The notes under the pieces are model-generated. The model had not been told where the DNA came from, did not search any database, and saw only the letters and a list, made by a program, of their open reading frames with translations. Shown here piece after piece: positions 1 through 6,620 of a stretch of 8,213 nucleotides of DNA (positions are counted from its first letter, which is position 1; the number at the start of each line of letters is the position of its first letter). The DNA lies in contig PWMM01000240.1 in the NCBI GenBank assembly GCA_003558195.1, positions 1 through 8,213 on the forward strand, read 5' to 3'. The stretch is from Syntrophomonadaceae bacterium (GTDB lineage Bacteria; Bacillota; Dethiobacteria; DTU022). A program made the translations under genes and the position numbers.

Positions 1-410
1 AGGATAAAGTCCGTTACTTGATGGGGGTGGGCTCACCGGATGCTTTGCTGGAAGCAGTCAGGTATGGAGTTGACATATTTGACTCTGTATTGCCAACCAG
101 GATTGCCCGCAACGGAAGGGTAATGACCTCCCGGGGCTACCTTGCTATCCGCAATAGTGTTTACGGTGCGGACTTAGATCCGCTTGATAAAGAATGCAGC
201 TGCCATGTTTGCGCTAATTACAGTCGAGCCTATATCAGGCATTTGCTCAATGCCGGCGAAATATTGGGTTTAAGGCTAACCACATATCATAATCTCTATT
301 ACCTGGACCGTTTAATGAGGGAAATTAGGGCAGCCCTGGCGACAGGCAGTTTTAACCTTTATTACAAAAAAATGAGCCCAAAACTCAAACAACTCTATGG
401 TAGTTCTTAG
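1..410 (+). CDS. tgt: tRNA-guanine (queuine) transglycosylase, C-terminal part, 5' end outside window
   Basis: Bacterial Tgt exchanges guanine-34 of tRNAs with GUN anticodons (Asp, Asn, His, Tyr) for preQ1, the committed step of queuosine synthesis. Here only the last 135 residues are present; reading begins at base 3 (D-K-V-R-Y-L-M-G-V-G), so about two thirds of a normal ~375-residue enzyme lies upstream. The segment FDSVLPTRIARNG holds the family's nucleophilic Asp (codon 81-83) and the conserved PTR..RNG loop. The structural zinc site is complete: C-x-C-x-x-C (codons 195-197, 201-203, 210-212) followed 26 residues later by the His of TYHN (288-290), the same spacing as in E. coli Tgt. It ends in TAG. 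In many bacteria tgt is followed by yajC/secDF; here rarA follows after a 280-bp gap, so it is probably a separate transcript. The assignment is secure; only the C-terminal part can be checked. Confidence 0.96.
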   Translation, partial: DKVRYLMGVGSPDALLEAVRYGVDIFDSVLPTRIARNGRVMTSRGYLAIRNSVYGADLDPLDKECSCHVCANYSRAYIRHLLNAGEILGLRLTTYHNLYYLDRLMREIRAALATGSFNLYYKKMSPKLKQLYGSS

Positions 411-690
411 AATTAGATTTAAACGCTCCGGGATAGTTTATACCGCTGCCTACTATAGAGAGGTTATCTTAAACTGCCTCTGACCTGGTCTCAGTCGAAA
501 TAGCAAAAGATATAATAATTAGCATTTTTTTCTAGAGATGAAGTAGTGACCACCGGTGATATTTACATTAAATAAATTTTTGTGATTTTACCATATCATT
601 ATAAATATTGAAAATATCCATTATTAATTTACGTACAAGGGCACTTCTTATCGGCACCGCATCATTATCGAGAACGAACATTTTGTTGAA
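411..690. other. AT-rich intergenic region between tgt and rarA, no gene supported
   Basis: This 280-bp gap is clearly more AT-rich than its flanks, above all around 560-635. I see no RNA gene and no convincing terminator after tgt: there is a 5-bp stem AGAGG/CCTCT (459-463 with 477-481) without a U run. It holds a perfect 8-bp palindrome, CACCGGTG (551-558). A TATAAT hexamer sits at 511-516 but lacks a credible -35 at 16-18 bp. A weak promoter-like pair, TTGTGA (580-585) and TAAATA (602-607) with a 16-bp spacer, could serve rarA. From 628 to 690 the rarA frame is open but has no ATG, GTG or TTG start. The rarA promoter is probably in here but cannot be fixed by eye. Confidence 0.5.
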
Positions 691-707
691 ATGCCTGCAT
701 CAGAAGC

Positions 708-713
708 GGGAGG
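708..713 (+). promoter_or_regulatory. Ribosome binding site that fixes the rarA start
   Basis: GGGAGG lies 7 bases before the ATG at 721. The in-frame ATG at 691 has only AT-rich sequence with no Shine-Dalgarno match in front of it, and starting there would place this GGGAGG inside the coding region. The 721 start also gives an N-terminus (MDLISLALEKK) of normal length for the family. Confidence 0.8.
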
Positions 714-720
714 TAGAAGA

Positions 721-2055
721 ATGGATTTAATTAGCCTGGCTTTGGAGAAAAAAATCAGTGAACAGGGCCCACTGGCTCGCAGAATGCGCCCCGAAAACAT
801 AGACCAGTTTGTTGGGCAAGATCATATTTTAGGCCAGGGCAAGCCACTATATAATATCATAGCCTCAGATCACCTCGTTTCTTTACTGCTCTATGGTCCG
901 CCTGGGACAGGGAAAACCAGCCTGGCCAGTTTAGTTGCTTCTAAAACCAAGGCCGATTTTACCCAGCTTAATGCTGTGGCTTCAGGGGTGAAAGATGTCC
1001 GGGCTGTAATCGAGCAGGCGAAAGAAAGCTGGTCACTCTATGACCGGCGAACAATACTATTTATCGATGAAATTCACCGTTTCAACAAAGCGCAACAGGA
1101 TGTTTTACTGGCTGCTATTGAACAGGGGACCATCATATTTATCGGGGCAACCACAGAAAATCCCTTCTTTTATTTAACCGGACCGCTTCTTTCCAGAAGC
1201 AGGCTCTTTGTTTTTGAAAGCTTGAGTATAACTGATATTAAGGCATTGCTGAAACAAGCGCTTGAAGATAAAGAAAGAGGTCTTGGTAAATTAAAAGTAG
1301 CCATCACCAAAGAAGCTTTGCAATTTTTGGCGGAAAAGTCCAGTGGAGATGCCAGGGTGGCTTTAAACGTCTTAGAAGTGGCAGTGCTTTCTTCCGGCAA
1401 TTCAGAAAAAGCAATCAACATAACCTTAGAAGATGCCGCAGAAGCGATGCAGCAACGTCTATATTCTTACGACCGTCAGGGTGACAACCATTATGATATG
1501 GCTTCAGCGCTGATTAAATCAATTCGCGGCTCTGATCCTGATGCCGCCCTCTACTGGATCGCGAGGATGATAAAAGGGGGAGAAGATCCTTTGTTCATTG
1601 CCAGGCGCTTAATTATTAGTGCTGCTGAAGATATTGGTAATGCCGACCCCGCTGCCCTGACTCTGGCAGTTTCTGCCGCCCAGGCTGTTCAAATGATCGG
1701 TTTGCCTGAAGGTAGAATTCCTTTAGCCCAGGCCGCAGTTTACCTGGCAACCGCTCCTAAGAGCAATGCAGCCTACCTCGGTATTAATGAAGCCATTAAC
1801 CTGGTGGAAAATGATCTAAAACAGCCTGTTCCAGGTCACTTGAAAGATAGTAGCTACAAAGGTGCAAAGCGCCTGGGACATGGCGAAGGTTACCTCTATC
1901 CGCATGATTACCCCAGCCACTACGTGGAACAGGACTACCTGCCGCCAGCTATTCTCGATAAAAAATTCTACCGCCCTTCTGAACAGGGCCGGGAAAAAAT
2001 GATTAAGGCACGCCTGGAGCAGTTAAAACGTAAAAGTAATCAAAAGCCTGATTAG
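721..2055 (+). CDS. rarA: Replication-associated recombination protein A (RarA/MgsA), AAA+ ATPase
   Basis: RarA (MgsA in E. coli, Mgs1/WRNIP1 in eukaryotes) is a clamp-loader-like AAA+ ATPase that acts at stalled or gapped replication forks with SSB. With the start at 721 the product has 444 residues, close to E. coli RarA. The N-terminal PLARRMRP..DQFVGQ segment is typical. Walker A GPPGTGKT is at residues 59-66, Walker B with IDEIH near 115-119 (D116, E117), sensor 1 IGATTEN at 141-147, the arginine-finger segment SRSR at 158-161, and sensor 2 in SSGDARVALNVLE. The C-terminal half has the family's IKSIRGSDPDAALYW and RRLIISAAEDIGNADP segments, which belong to the helical tetramerisation region, and a final GYLYPHDYP block. 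An alternative start at 691 would add 10 residues but has no ribosome binding site. The YigZ-family gene follows closely, so the two may be cotranscribed. No damage seen. Confidence 0.97.
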   Translation: MDLISLALEKKISEQGPLARRMRPENIDQFVGQDHILGQGKPLYNIIASDHLVSLLLYGPPGTGKTSLASLVASKTKADFTQLNAVASGVKDVRAVIEQAKESWSLYDRRTILFIDEIHRFNKAQQDVLLAAIEQGTIIFIGATTENPFFYLTGPLLSRSRLFVFESLSITDIKALLKQALEDKERGLGKLKVAITKEALQFLAEKSSGDARVALNVLEVAVLSSGNSEKAINITLEDAAEAMQQRLYSYDRQGDNHYDMASALIKSIRGSDPDAALYWIARMIKGGEDPLFIARRLIISAAEDIGNADPAALTLAVSAAQAVQMIGLPEGRIPLAQAAVYLATAPKSNAAYLGINEAINLVENDLKQPVPGHLKDSSYKGAKRLGHGEGYLYPHDYPSHYVEQDYLPPAILDKKFYRPSEQGREKMIKARLEQLKRKSNQKPD

Positions 2056-2104
2056 AATAATTAATACTTATATAAAGGCCTGAAGTGTTAAATGGCAAAG
2101 CTTT

Positions 2105-2112
2105 AAAAGGAG
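2105..2112 (+). promoter_or_regulatory. Ribosome binding site supporting a TTG start for the YigZ-family gene
   Basis: AAAAGGAG sits 5 bases before an in-frame TTG at 2118. The upstream in-frame GTG at 2085 has only a weaker AAAGG (2074-2078) in front. The 2118 start gives an N-terminus of the usual length for the family. Confidence 0.6.
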
Positions 2113-2117
2113 CAGTC

Positions 2118-2741
2118 TTGGACTCTCAATTTGAAAAAAAATATTACATGACTCCCGCAGGAATGGCTTTTGCCCGTTTTACTGTACAGGGTTCCCGTTT
2201 TATCGGGACGATCAGCCCTGTTTCTACAGAGGCGGCTGTAGCTGATGTGCTGGATCAAATTCGCGAGAAATACCCGGGTGCCACCCACCATGCTTATGCA
2301 TTCCGTATAGGAATAGAAAGTTTATTAATTGAAAGATCTTCTGATGACGGAGAGCCGGCTAATTCTGCCGGAGCACCTATGCTCCAGGTTTTACAGGGTC
2401 ATAACCTGGCGGACACGCTTGTAATCGGCACCCGTTATTTTGGCGGAACCAGGCTTGGTATTGGTGGATTAACCAGGGCTTACAGGGATTGTGCGCGTCT
2501 AAGTCTAAAAGAAGCACGTTTGCAAAAAAAAGAGCCGGCGAAAATCTTCAATTTTAAGCTAGAGTATGAGTACCTGGGCCCTTTCACCAGGCTTATTGAA
2601 AGCCTGGAAGGAAAAATCATGGCAGTCGATTATAAAGAATCGGTCACCCTTAAAGTTAAGATACCGGTACGGCTAAAAGCGCAGCTGATTGCAGGTTTTG
2701 AGTCTATCTGCCGGGGACAGGGAAGCTGGCATCACCTTTAA
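2118..2741 (+). CDS. YigZ/IMPACT-family protein (UPF0029), YvyE-like
   Basis: This 207-residue protein (218 if the GTG at 2085 is used) belongs to the YigZ/YvyE family, related to eukaryotic IMPACT, a regulator of the Gcn2 kinase. The bacterial role is not settled; the fold suggests nucleic acid or ribosome-linked binding. The family's order of motifs is intact: an N-terminal GSRFIG strand, then THHAYAFRIG, then SSDDGEPANSAGAPML, and the signature GTRYFGGTRLGIGGLTRAY. The C-terminal third (roughly residues 130-207) corresponds to the DUF1949 ferredoxin-like domain, with EYEYLGPFTRLIE at its start. It lies 62 bases after rarA (29 with the longer start) and before the alaS promoter, so it is probably the last gene of a rarA transcript. 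Family membership is sure, function is not. Confidence 0.93.
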   Translation: MDSQFEKKYYMTPAGMAFARFTVQGSRFIGTISPVSTEAAVADVLDQIREKYPGATHHAYAFRIGIESLLIERSSDDGEPANSAGAPMLQVLQGHNLADTLVIGTRYFGGTRLGIGGLTRAYRDCARLSLKEARLQKKEPAKIFNFKLEYEYLGPFTRLIESLEGKIMAVDYKESVTLKVKIPVRLKAQLIAGFESICRGQGSWHHL

Positions 2742-2784
2742 GAAGTTAATGCTTATTTTTAAAGCAGTTTCAGCTTGCCTTTTG

Positions 2785-2814
2785 TTGACAGCTCTTCTTT
2801 AAAAAAGATATAAT
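2785..2814 (+). promoter_or_regulatory. Sigma-A promoter of the alaS operon, consensus -35 and -10
   Basis: TTGACA (2785-2790) and TATAAT (2809-2814) both match the housekeeping sigma consensus exactly, with an 18-bp spacer. Transcription should start near 2820-2823, giving a leader of only about 20 bases to the alaS ATG. The short leader holds the ribosome binding site and nothing else, so a T-box or other leader riboswitch does not fit downstream of this start. Strong constitutive transcription of the operon is the likely outcome. Confidence 0.88.
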
Positions 2815-2828
2815 TGCTTTAATTCATT

Positions 2829-2835
2829 AGGGAGG
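2829..2835 (+). promoter_or_regulatory. Ribosome binding site of alaS
   Basis: AGGGAGG ends 7 bases before the ATG at 2843 and occupies about a third of the short leader RNA. Confidence 0.85.
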
Positions 2836-2842
2836 TTGAAGG

Positions 2843-5473
2843 ATGCAGTCCAGCACGATACGCGAAATATTTTTAGATTATTTCAGTTCAAAAGATCACC
2901 TGATTATGCCCAGCTTTTCCTTAATTCCTCAGAACGATCCAACCCTGTTATTGATTGGTGCTGGGATGGCTCCACTCAAACCCTTTTTCACCGGTGAGAA
3001 AAAGCCGCCTCACCCGCGAGTAGCCACTTGTCAGAAATGTGTTCGGACCCCGGATATAGAAAGAGTTGGTTATACCGGTCGTCATGCTACTTTTTTTGAG
3101 ATGCTGGGTAATTTTTCTTTTGGCGATTACTTTAAAGAAGGGGCAATTGAATGGGCCTGGGACCTGGTTTTAAACGGGTACCGTTTGCCCGAAGATCGCC
3201 TCTGGGTCAGCATCTACTATGAAGACGAAGAAGCCTTTAAAATATGGAATGAGAAGATTGGTGTTCCTGCTGACCGGATCAAAAGAATGGGTAAAGAAGA
3301 TAATTTTTGGGAAATCGGACTCGGCCCCTGCGGCCCCTGTTCGGAAATTTACTATGATATGGGTGAAGAAGCCGGTTGTGATCGTCCCGACTGTAGTGTA
3401 GGCTGTGATTGCGATCGGTACTTAGAGATCTGGAACCTGGTTTTTACCCAGTTCAGCCGTGAGGCCTCTGGAGATTTAATTGAGCTGAATCAGAAAAACA
3501 TCGATACCGGCGCTGGCTTGGAGAGACTGGCGATGGCCCTGCAAGGAGTCCATTCTATCTATGAAATTGACATGGTCAAGCCCGTTTATGACCATTTTTA
3601 TAACCAGATTAATAGCTTCCGGCATGATCAACAAGTGCCTTTAAGGGTTATTACCGAACACAGCAGGGGTATTACCTTTATGATTGGTGACGGGGTTATT
3701 CCTTCTAATGAGGGTCGGGGGTATGTGTTAAGGCGCTTATTGCGCCGGGCAGTCCGGTTCGGTAAATTGCTGGGCCTGGAAGGAGATATTATAACTGAAG
3801 CTGTGCCTTTAATTGTAGATATAATGAGCCCTGCCTATCCTGAATTAAAAGAACGCGAAAACTATATAAAGCAGATCACCAACCTCGAAGAGCAGCGTTT
3901 CCAGGAAACCCTGGCCCAGGGCATGGATATTCTCGAAAACTACGTTGCTCAAGTTCGAGCTAAAAATGATCAGACCTTACCTGGTGATCTTGCTTTCAAA
4001 CTTTATGATACTTACGGTTTCCCTCTTGACTTAACTGCAGAGATTTTGGAAGAGAAAGATATGACTGTAGACCGGGAAGGTTTTGATCAAAAATTGCAAG
4101 AACAACAGACCCGTGCCCGCGCTGCAGCCAGGTCAGGCGGCGGTGAGGAAGAAGATAACCGGTACCGGGCTGCTGAACATTTAACTACCATCTTTACGGG
4201 ATATGAGACTTTGGAACAAGAAGCAAGCCTTTTATTAATGCTAATAGATAGTCAGGTTAGCGATGAAGCAAAAAAAGACCAGGCTGTGGAAATTATTATT
4301 GATCACACTCCTTTCTATGCCGAGGCCGGAGGACAAGTTGGCGATACCGGGATAATTGAAACTTCAACCGGTCGGATCAAGGTGGAGAATACCATTTTTA
4401 CTCCATTTGGACAGATTGTTCACCAGGGTCAGGTGGTGGAAGGCTCGATTAAAGTAAAAGACAGTGCTGTGGTCAGGGTTGATGATAACCGCAGGCAAGG
4501 GATTTGCCGCAGTCATACTTCGACTCATTTGTTACACCGTGCCTTAAGAAATACCCTGGGTGAACATGTTAATCAGGCCGGCTCACTGGTAGCACCGGAT
4601 CGTCTTCGATTTGACTTCAATCATTTTTCTGCCCTCACCTCTGAAGAATTGCAGCTTATTGAAGAAGAAGTCAATAAAATGGTCTTAGCAAACTTACCGG
4701 TAAAAGTTGAAATGACCACTTTAGAAAAAGCCGAAGAGCTTGGAGCTACAGCAATCTTTACAGATAAATATGAAGAAAATGCTGTACGCATGGTATCAGC
4801 CGGCGATTATACCAGGGAATTATGTGGTGGAACCCACGTGTCGGCAAGCGGTGAAATCGGTCTCTTTAAAGTTGTTACTGAAGAAGGAATTGGTTCAGGG
4901 CTACGCCGGATTGAAGCGATGGTTGGTTTTAACGCATACCGCCGGACTTCAGATCGGGACCGGCTCATAGATAAATTTGCGAAAGCGTTACATGCGACTG
5001 AAGATCGCCTGGAGCAAAAATTTGATGAACATCTAATCGGCACTAAAGCTATTCAAAAATCCTACAATGAGCTTAAGCAGCGTCTAGCTGCCAGTGAGGT
5101 CAAATCCTTGCTCTCAGAAGTTAAAGATGTTGAAGGGGTGACAGTCCTCAGTGCCAGGGTTTCAGCTGACAACCAGGAAACGCTACGCCTGGTGATGGAT
5201 GAAGTAAAAAACCATCTTTCTTCAGTGGTTGTCGTTTTAGGCGCCGTTAGTGATGGGAAAGTTATCCTGGTCGCTTCGGCAACTGGCGATCTGGTCAAGC
5301 GTGGTATCCGGGCCGATCAGCTTTTAAAAGAAGTTGCCCGCCAGGTTGGCGGAGGGGGAGGAGGCAAACCAGAGCTGGCCCAGGCGGGAGGCAAAGATCC
5401 ACAGGCACTTCCTGCAGCCCTGGAATCAGTACAAGAATTAATTAAGCGGCAGTTAAAGAGCATGCCTAACTAA
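2843..5473 (+). CDS. alaS: Alanyl-tRNA synthetase (AlaRS)
   Basis: Class II cytoplasmic enzyme that charges tRNA-Ala and clears mischarged Ser/Gly. At 876 residues it matches E. coli AlaRS in length. The N-terminal aminoacylation domain carries motif 2 around TFFEMLGNFSFGDYF and motif 3 as GAGLERLAMAL (from residue 223). A cysteine-rich insertion runs from GPCGPC (C163, C166) through C179, C184, C188 and C190; E. coli AlaRS has a proline/glycine-rich stretch in place of the last four. The editing domain has the zinc-type HxxxH (H558, H562 in HTSTH) and CGGTH (C661, H665), both with E. coli spacing. The C-terminal DHHA1 domain ends with a glycine run at 836-841 followed by KPELAQAGG, the usual tRNA-contacting motif. 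A consensus promoter and strong ribosome binding site precede it. It is first in the run alaS-ireB-ruvX-yrzB-mltG. No defect seen. Confidence 0.99.
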   Translation: MQSSTIREIFLDYFSSKDHLIMPSFSLIPQNDPTLLLIGAGMAPLKPFFTGEKKPPHPRVATCQKCVRTPDIERVGYTGRHATFFEMLGNFSFGDYFKEGAIEWAWDLVLNGYRLPEDRLWVSIYYEDEEAFKIWNEKIGVPADRIKRMGKEDNFWEIGLGPCGPCSEIYYDMGEEAGCDRPDCSVGCDCDRYLEIWNLVFTQFSREASGDLIELNQKNIDTGAGLERLAMALQGVHSIYEIDMVKPVYDHFYNQINSFRHDQQVPLRVITEHSRGITFMIGDGVIPSNEGRGYVLRRLLRRAVRFGKLLGLEGDIITEAVPLIVDIMSPAYPELKERENYIKQITNLEEQRFQETLAQGMDILENYVAQVRAKNDQTLPGDLAFKLYDTYGFPLDLTAEILEEKDMTVDREGFDQKLQEQQTRARAAARSGGGEEEDNRYRAAEHLTTIFTGYETLEQEASLLLMLIDSQVSDEAKKDQAVEIIIDHTPFYAEAGGQVGDTGIIETSTGRIKVENTIFTPFGQIVHQGQVVEGSIKVKDSAVVRVDDNRRQGICRSHTSTHLLHRALRNTLGEHVNQAGSLVAPDRLRFDFNHFSALTSEELQLIEEEVNKMVLANLPVKVEMTTLEKAEELGATAIFTDKYEENAVRMVSAGDYTRELCGGTHVSASGEIGLFKVVTEEGIGSGLRRIEAMVGFNAYRRTSDRDRLIDKFAKALHATEDRLEQKFDEHLIGTKAIQKSYNELKQRLAASEVKSLLSEVKDVEGVTVLSARVSADNQETLRLVMDEVKNHLSSVVVVLGAVSDGKVILVASATGDLVKRGIRADQLLKEVARQVGGGGGGKPELAQAGGKDPQALPAALESVQELIKRQLKSMPN

Positions 5474-5507
5474 TAATAAATTAAAGATTTACAGGAGGGA
5501 AACAATC

Positions 5508-5789
5508 GTGCCGGATAAAAATCATGAAGAAACCGTCCTGTTTAGAGTAGATGGTGAAGAGGAAGATAATAAGGCCCGCAAGATCCTGATCACTGTTTAT
5601 GGGGCCTTAAAAGAAAAGGGCTATAATCCTCTTAATCAACTGGTTGGTTACCTGCTATCAGGTGATCCCGCATATATTACCAGCCATCACAACGCCCGCA
5701 GCTTGATCAGGCAGGTGGAGCGGGATGAGCTACTTGAAGAAATGGTTGGTGTTTACCTGGAGCTGGCTGAAAAGAATAACCTTAAATAG
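5508..5789 (+). CDS. ireB: IreB-family regulatory phosphoprotein (UPF0297/YrzL)
   Basis: Small 93-residue protein of the IreB/YrzL family. In Enterococcus faecalis, IreB is a substrate of the PASTA-type Ser/Thr kinase IreK and lowers resistance to cell-wall-active antibiotics such as cephalosporins; it has N-terminal phosphothreonines there. Here the N-terminus, MPDKNHEETVLF, has one Thr (T9) that aligns by position with that segment. The core is recognisable: ITVYGALKEKGYNPLNQLVGYLLSGDPAYITSHHNAR, then a helical tail ending in EKNNLK. The GTG start is preceded by AGGAGG at 5493-5498. It lies 34 bases after alaS and 16 before ruvX, the standard Bacillota placement. Phosphorylation in this organism is inference; the kinase is not in the window. 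Confidence 0.95.
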   Translation: MPDKNHEETVLFRVDGEEEDNKARKILITVYGALKEKGYNPLNQLVGYLLSGDPAYITSHHNARSLIRQVERDELLEEMVGVYLELAEKNNLK

Positions 5790-5805
5790 GGACTGAAGGA
5801 TTTAA

Positions 5806-6213
5806 ATGCGCATTCTCGGTTTGGATCCCGGAGAGAAAAGGATTGGAATTGCGGTTACCGATCCCCTGGGCATTACTGCACAGGGGATTGATGTTATCAC
5901 TTTCCAGGACCTCGATGATGCTCTTGCTGAGATTCAGAAGATCTGTCAAAACTACCAGGTTGAGAGAATAGTCGTTGGTAACCCGCTTAACATGAATGGT
6001 ACCAGGGGGCCAGGCTCAGCCAATGCCAGCCACCTGGCGCAATTAATTGAAGAAAAATTAGGATTGCCGGTTGAACTAATTGATGAAAGGTTAACTTCGG
6101 TTAGCGCTGATAAAATTTTAATTACCGGCGGGGTAAGGCGTAAAAATCGTCGGAAGGTTAAAGATAAGCTTGCTGCGGTTATGATTTTAGAAAACTACCT
6201 GGCTTCGCTCTAA
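5806..6213 (+). CDS. ruvX: YqgF/RuvX-family RNase H-fold nuclease (putative Holliday junction resolvase, pre-16S rRNA processing)
   Basis: This 135-residue protein has the RNase H-like fold of the YqgF/RuvX family. In E. coli YqgF has been linked to maturation of the 16S rRNA 5' end; the Holliday junction resolvase label comes from structural similarity to RuvC, with some biochemical support in other species. Acidic catalytic positions are present: D7 in LGLDPGEKRIGIAV, D93/E94 in DERLTS and D120 in KDKLAAVMIL. The family's VVGNPLNMNGTRGP loop is also intact. The ATG at 5806 follows GAAGGA (5795-5800). The gap to ireB is 16 bases, which suggests cotranscription. Length is normal and all motifs are present, so it should be active; which substrate matters in the cell cannot be read from the sequence. 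Confidence 0.96.
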   Translation: MRILGLDPGEKRIGIAVTDPLGITAQGIDVITFQDLDDALAEIQKICQNYQVERIVVGNPLNMNGTRGPGSANASHLAQLIEEKLGLPVELIDERLTSVSADKILITGGVRRKNRRKVKDKLAAVMILENYLASL

Positions 6214-6216
6214 AGA

Positions 6217-6232
6217 GTTAAAAAGCTTTAAC
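6217..6232 (+). repeat. Small inverted repeat just after the ruvX stop
   Basis: GTTAAA (6217-6222) and TTTAAC (6227-6232) form a perfect 6-bp stem with a 4-base loop, 3 bases past the ruvX stop codon. It is AT-rich and has no U run, so it is unlikely to end transcription. It may be chance, or a weak stability or processing element in the operon RNA. Confidence 0.3.
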
Positions 6233-6268
6233 AGTGAGCCGGGAAAATGTCTGGAATGAGGTGAAAGA

Positions 6269-6583
6269 ATGAGTGATAATGGTGAAGAACGGACAGATAT
6301 TTTAGTTCTGGTTGATGATGAAGGAAATGAACATGAATTTGCCCTGGTCGACCGTTTTCAGGTAGATCTGTATGACTATGCTATTTTAGTCCCTGTTTTA
6401 TATTGTGAAGAAGAAGAATATATTGATTTTCAAGAAGATGCCTATATTTTCCGGGTTGAAATCGAGGCGAATGAAGAAGCCCTCGTCGAAGTTGATGATG
6501 AGGCGGAATGGAACCGGGTTGCTACAATATGGGAAGAACGGGTCAAAACAATAGAAAACCTTTATGATGATGGTTTATCATAA
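6269..6583 (+). CDS. yrzB: YrzB-type DUF1292 protein, small and very acidic
   Basis: A 104-residue protein of the DUF1292 family, whose B. subtilis member is YrzB; no function is established. The family pattern of an N-terminal LVDDEGNEHEF strand followed by YAILVPV and an EDAYIFRVE strand is visible. About a third of the residues are Asp or Glu (33 by my count) against 6 Lys/Arg, with an EEEE run in the middle. There is no signal peptide, membrane segment or cysteine pair (one Cys only), so it is cytosolic. The ATG at 6269 is preceded by GAGGTG at 6258-6263. Its place between ruvX and mltG is conserved in Bacillota; many clostridia also have a fur-type gene nearby, absent here. Family assignment is good, role unknown. 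Confidence 0.9.
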   Translation: MSDNGEERTDILVLVDDEGNEHEFALVDRFQVDLYDYAILVPVLYCEEEEYIDFQEDAYIFRVEIEANEEALVEVDDEAEWNRVATIWEERVKTIENLYDDGLS

Positions 6584-6620
6584 GACAGTATTTATTACTA
6601 AGCCTTTTGAAAGCCGGTGA

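Noticed and set aside
511..516. TATAAT between tgt and rarA as a promoter -10
   Set aside because: No hexamer resembling TTGACA is found 16-18 bp upstream (488-493 reads GTCTCA), and there is no extended -10 TG.
2750..2766. Possible terminator after the YigZ-family gene: TGCTT (2750-2754) and AAGCA (2762-2766)
   Set aside because: Only five base pairs, mostly A-U outside two G-C pairs, and no U run directly after the stem. Too weak to call, although a terminator before the alaS promoter would be sensible.
4807..5298. Two reverse-strand open frames of 78 codons each inside alaS
   Set aside because: Both are antisense shadows of the conserved AlaRS editing and C-terminal domains; their translations are low-complexity Ser/Arg/Thr-rich and unrecognisable.
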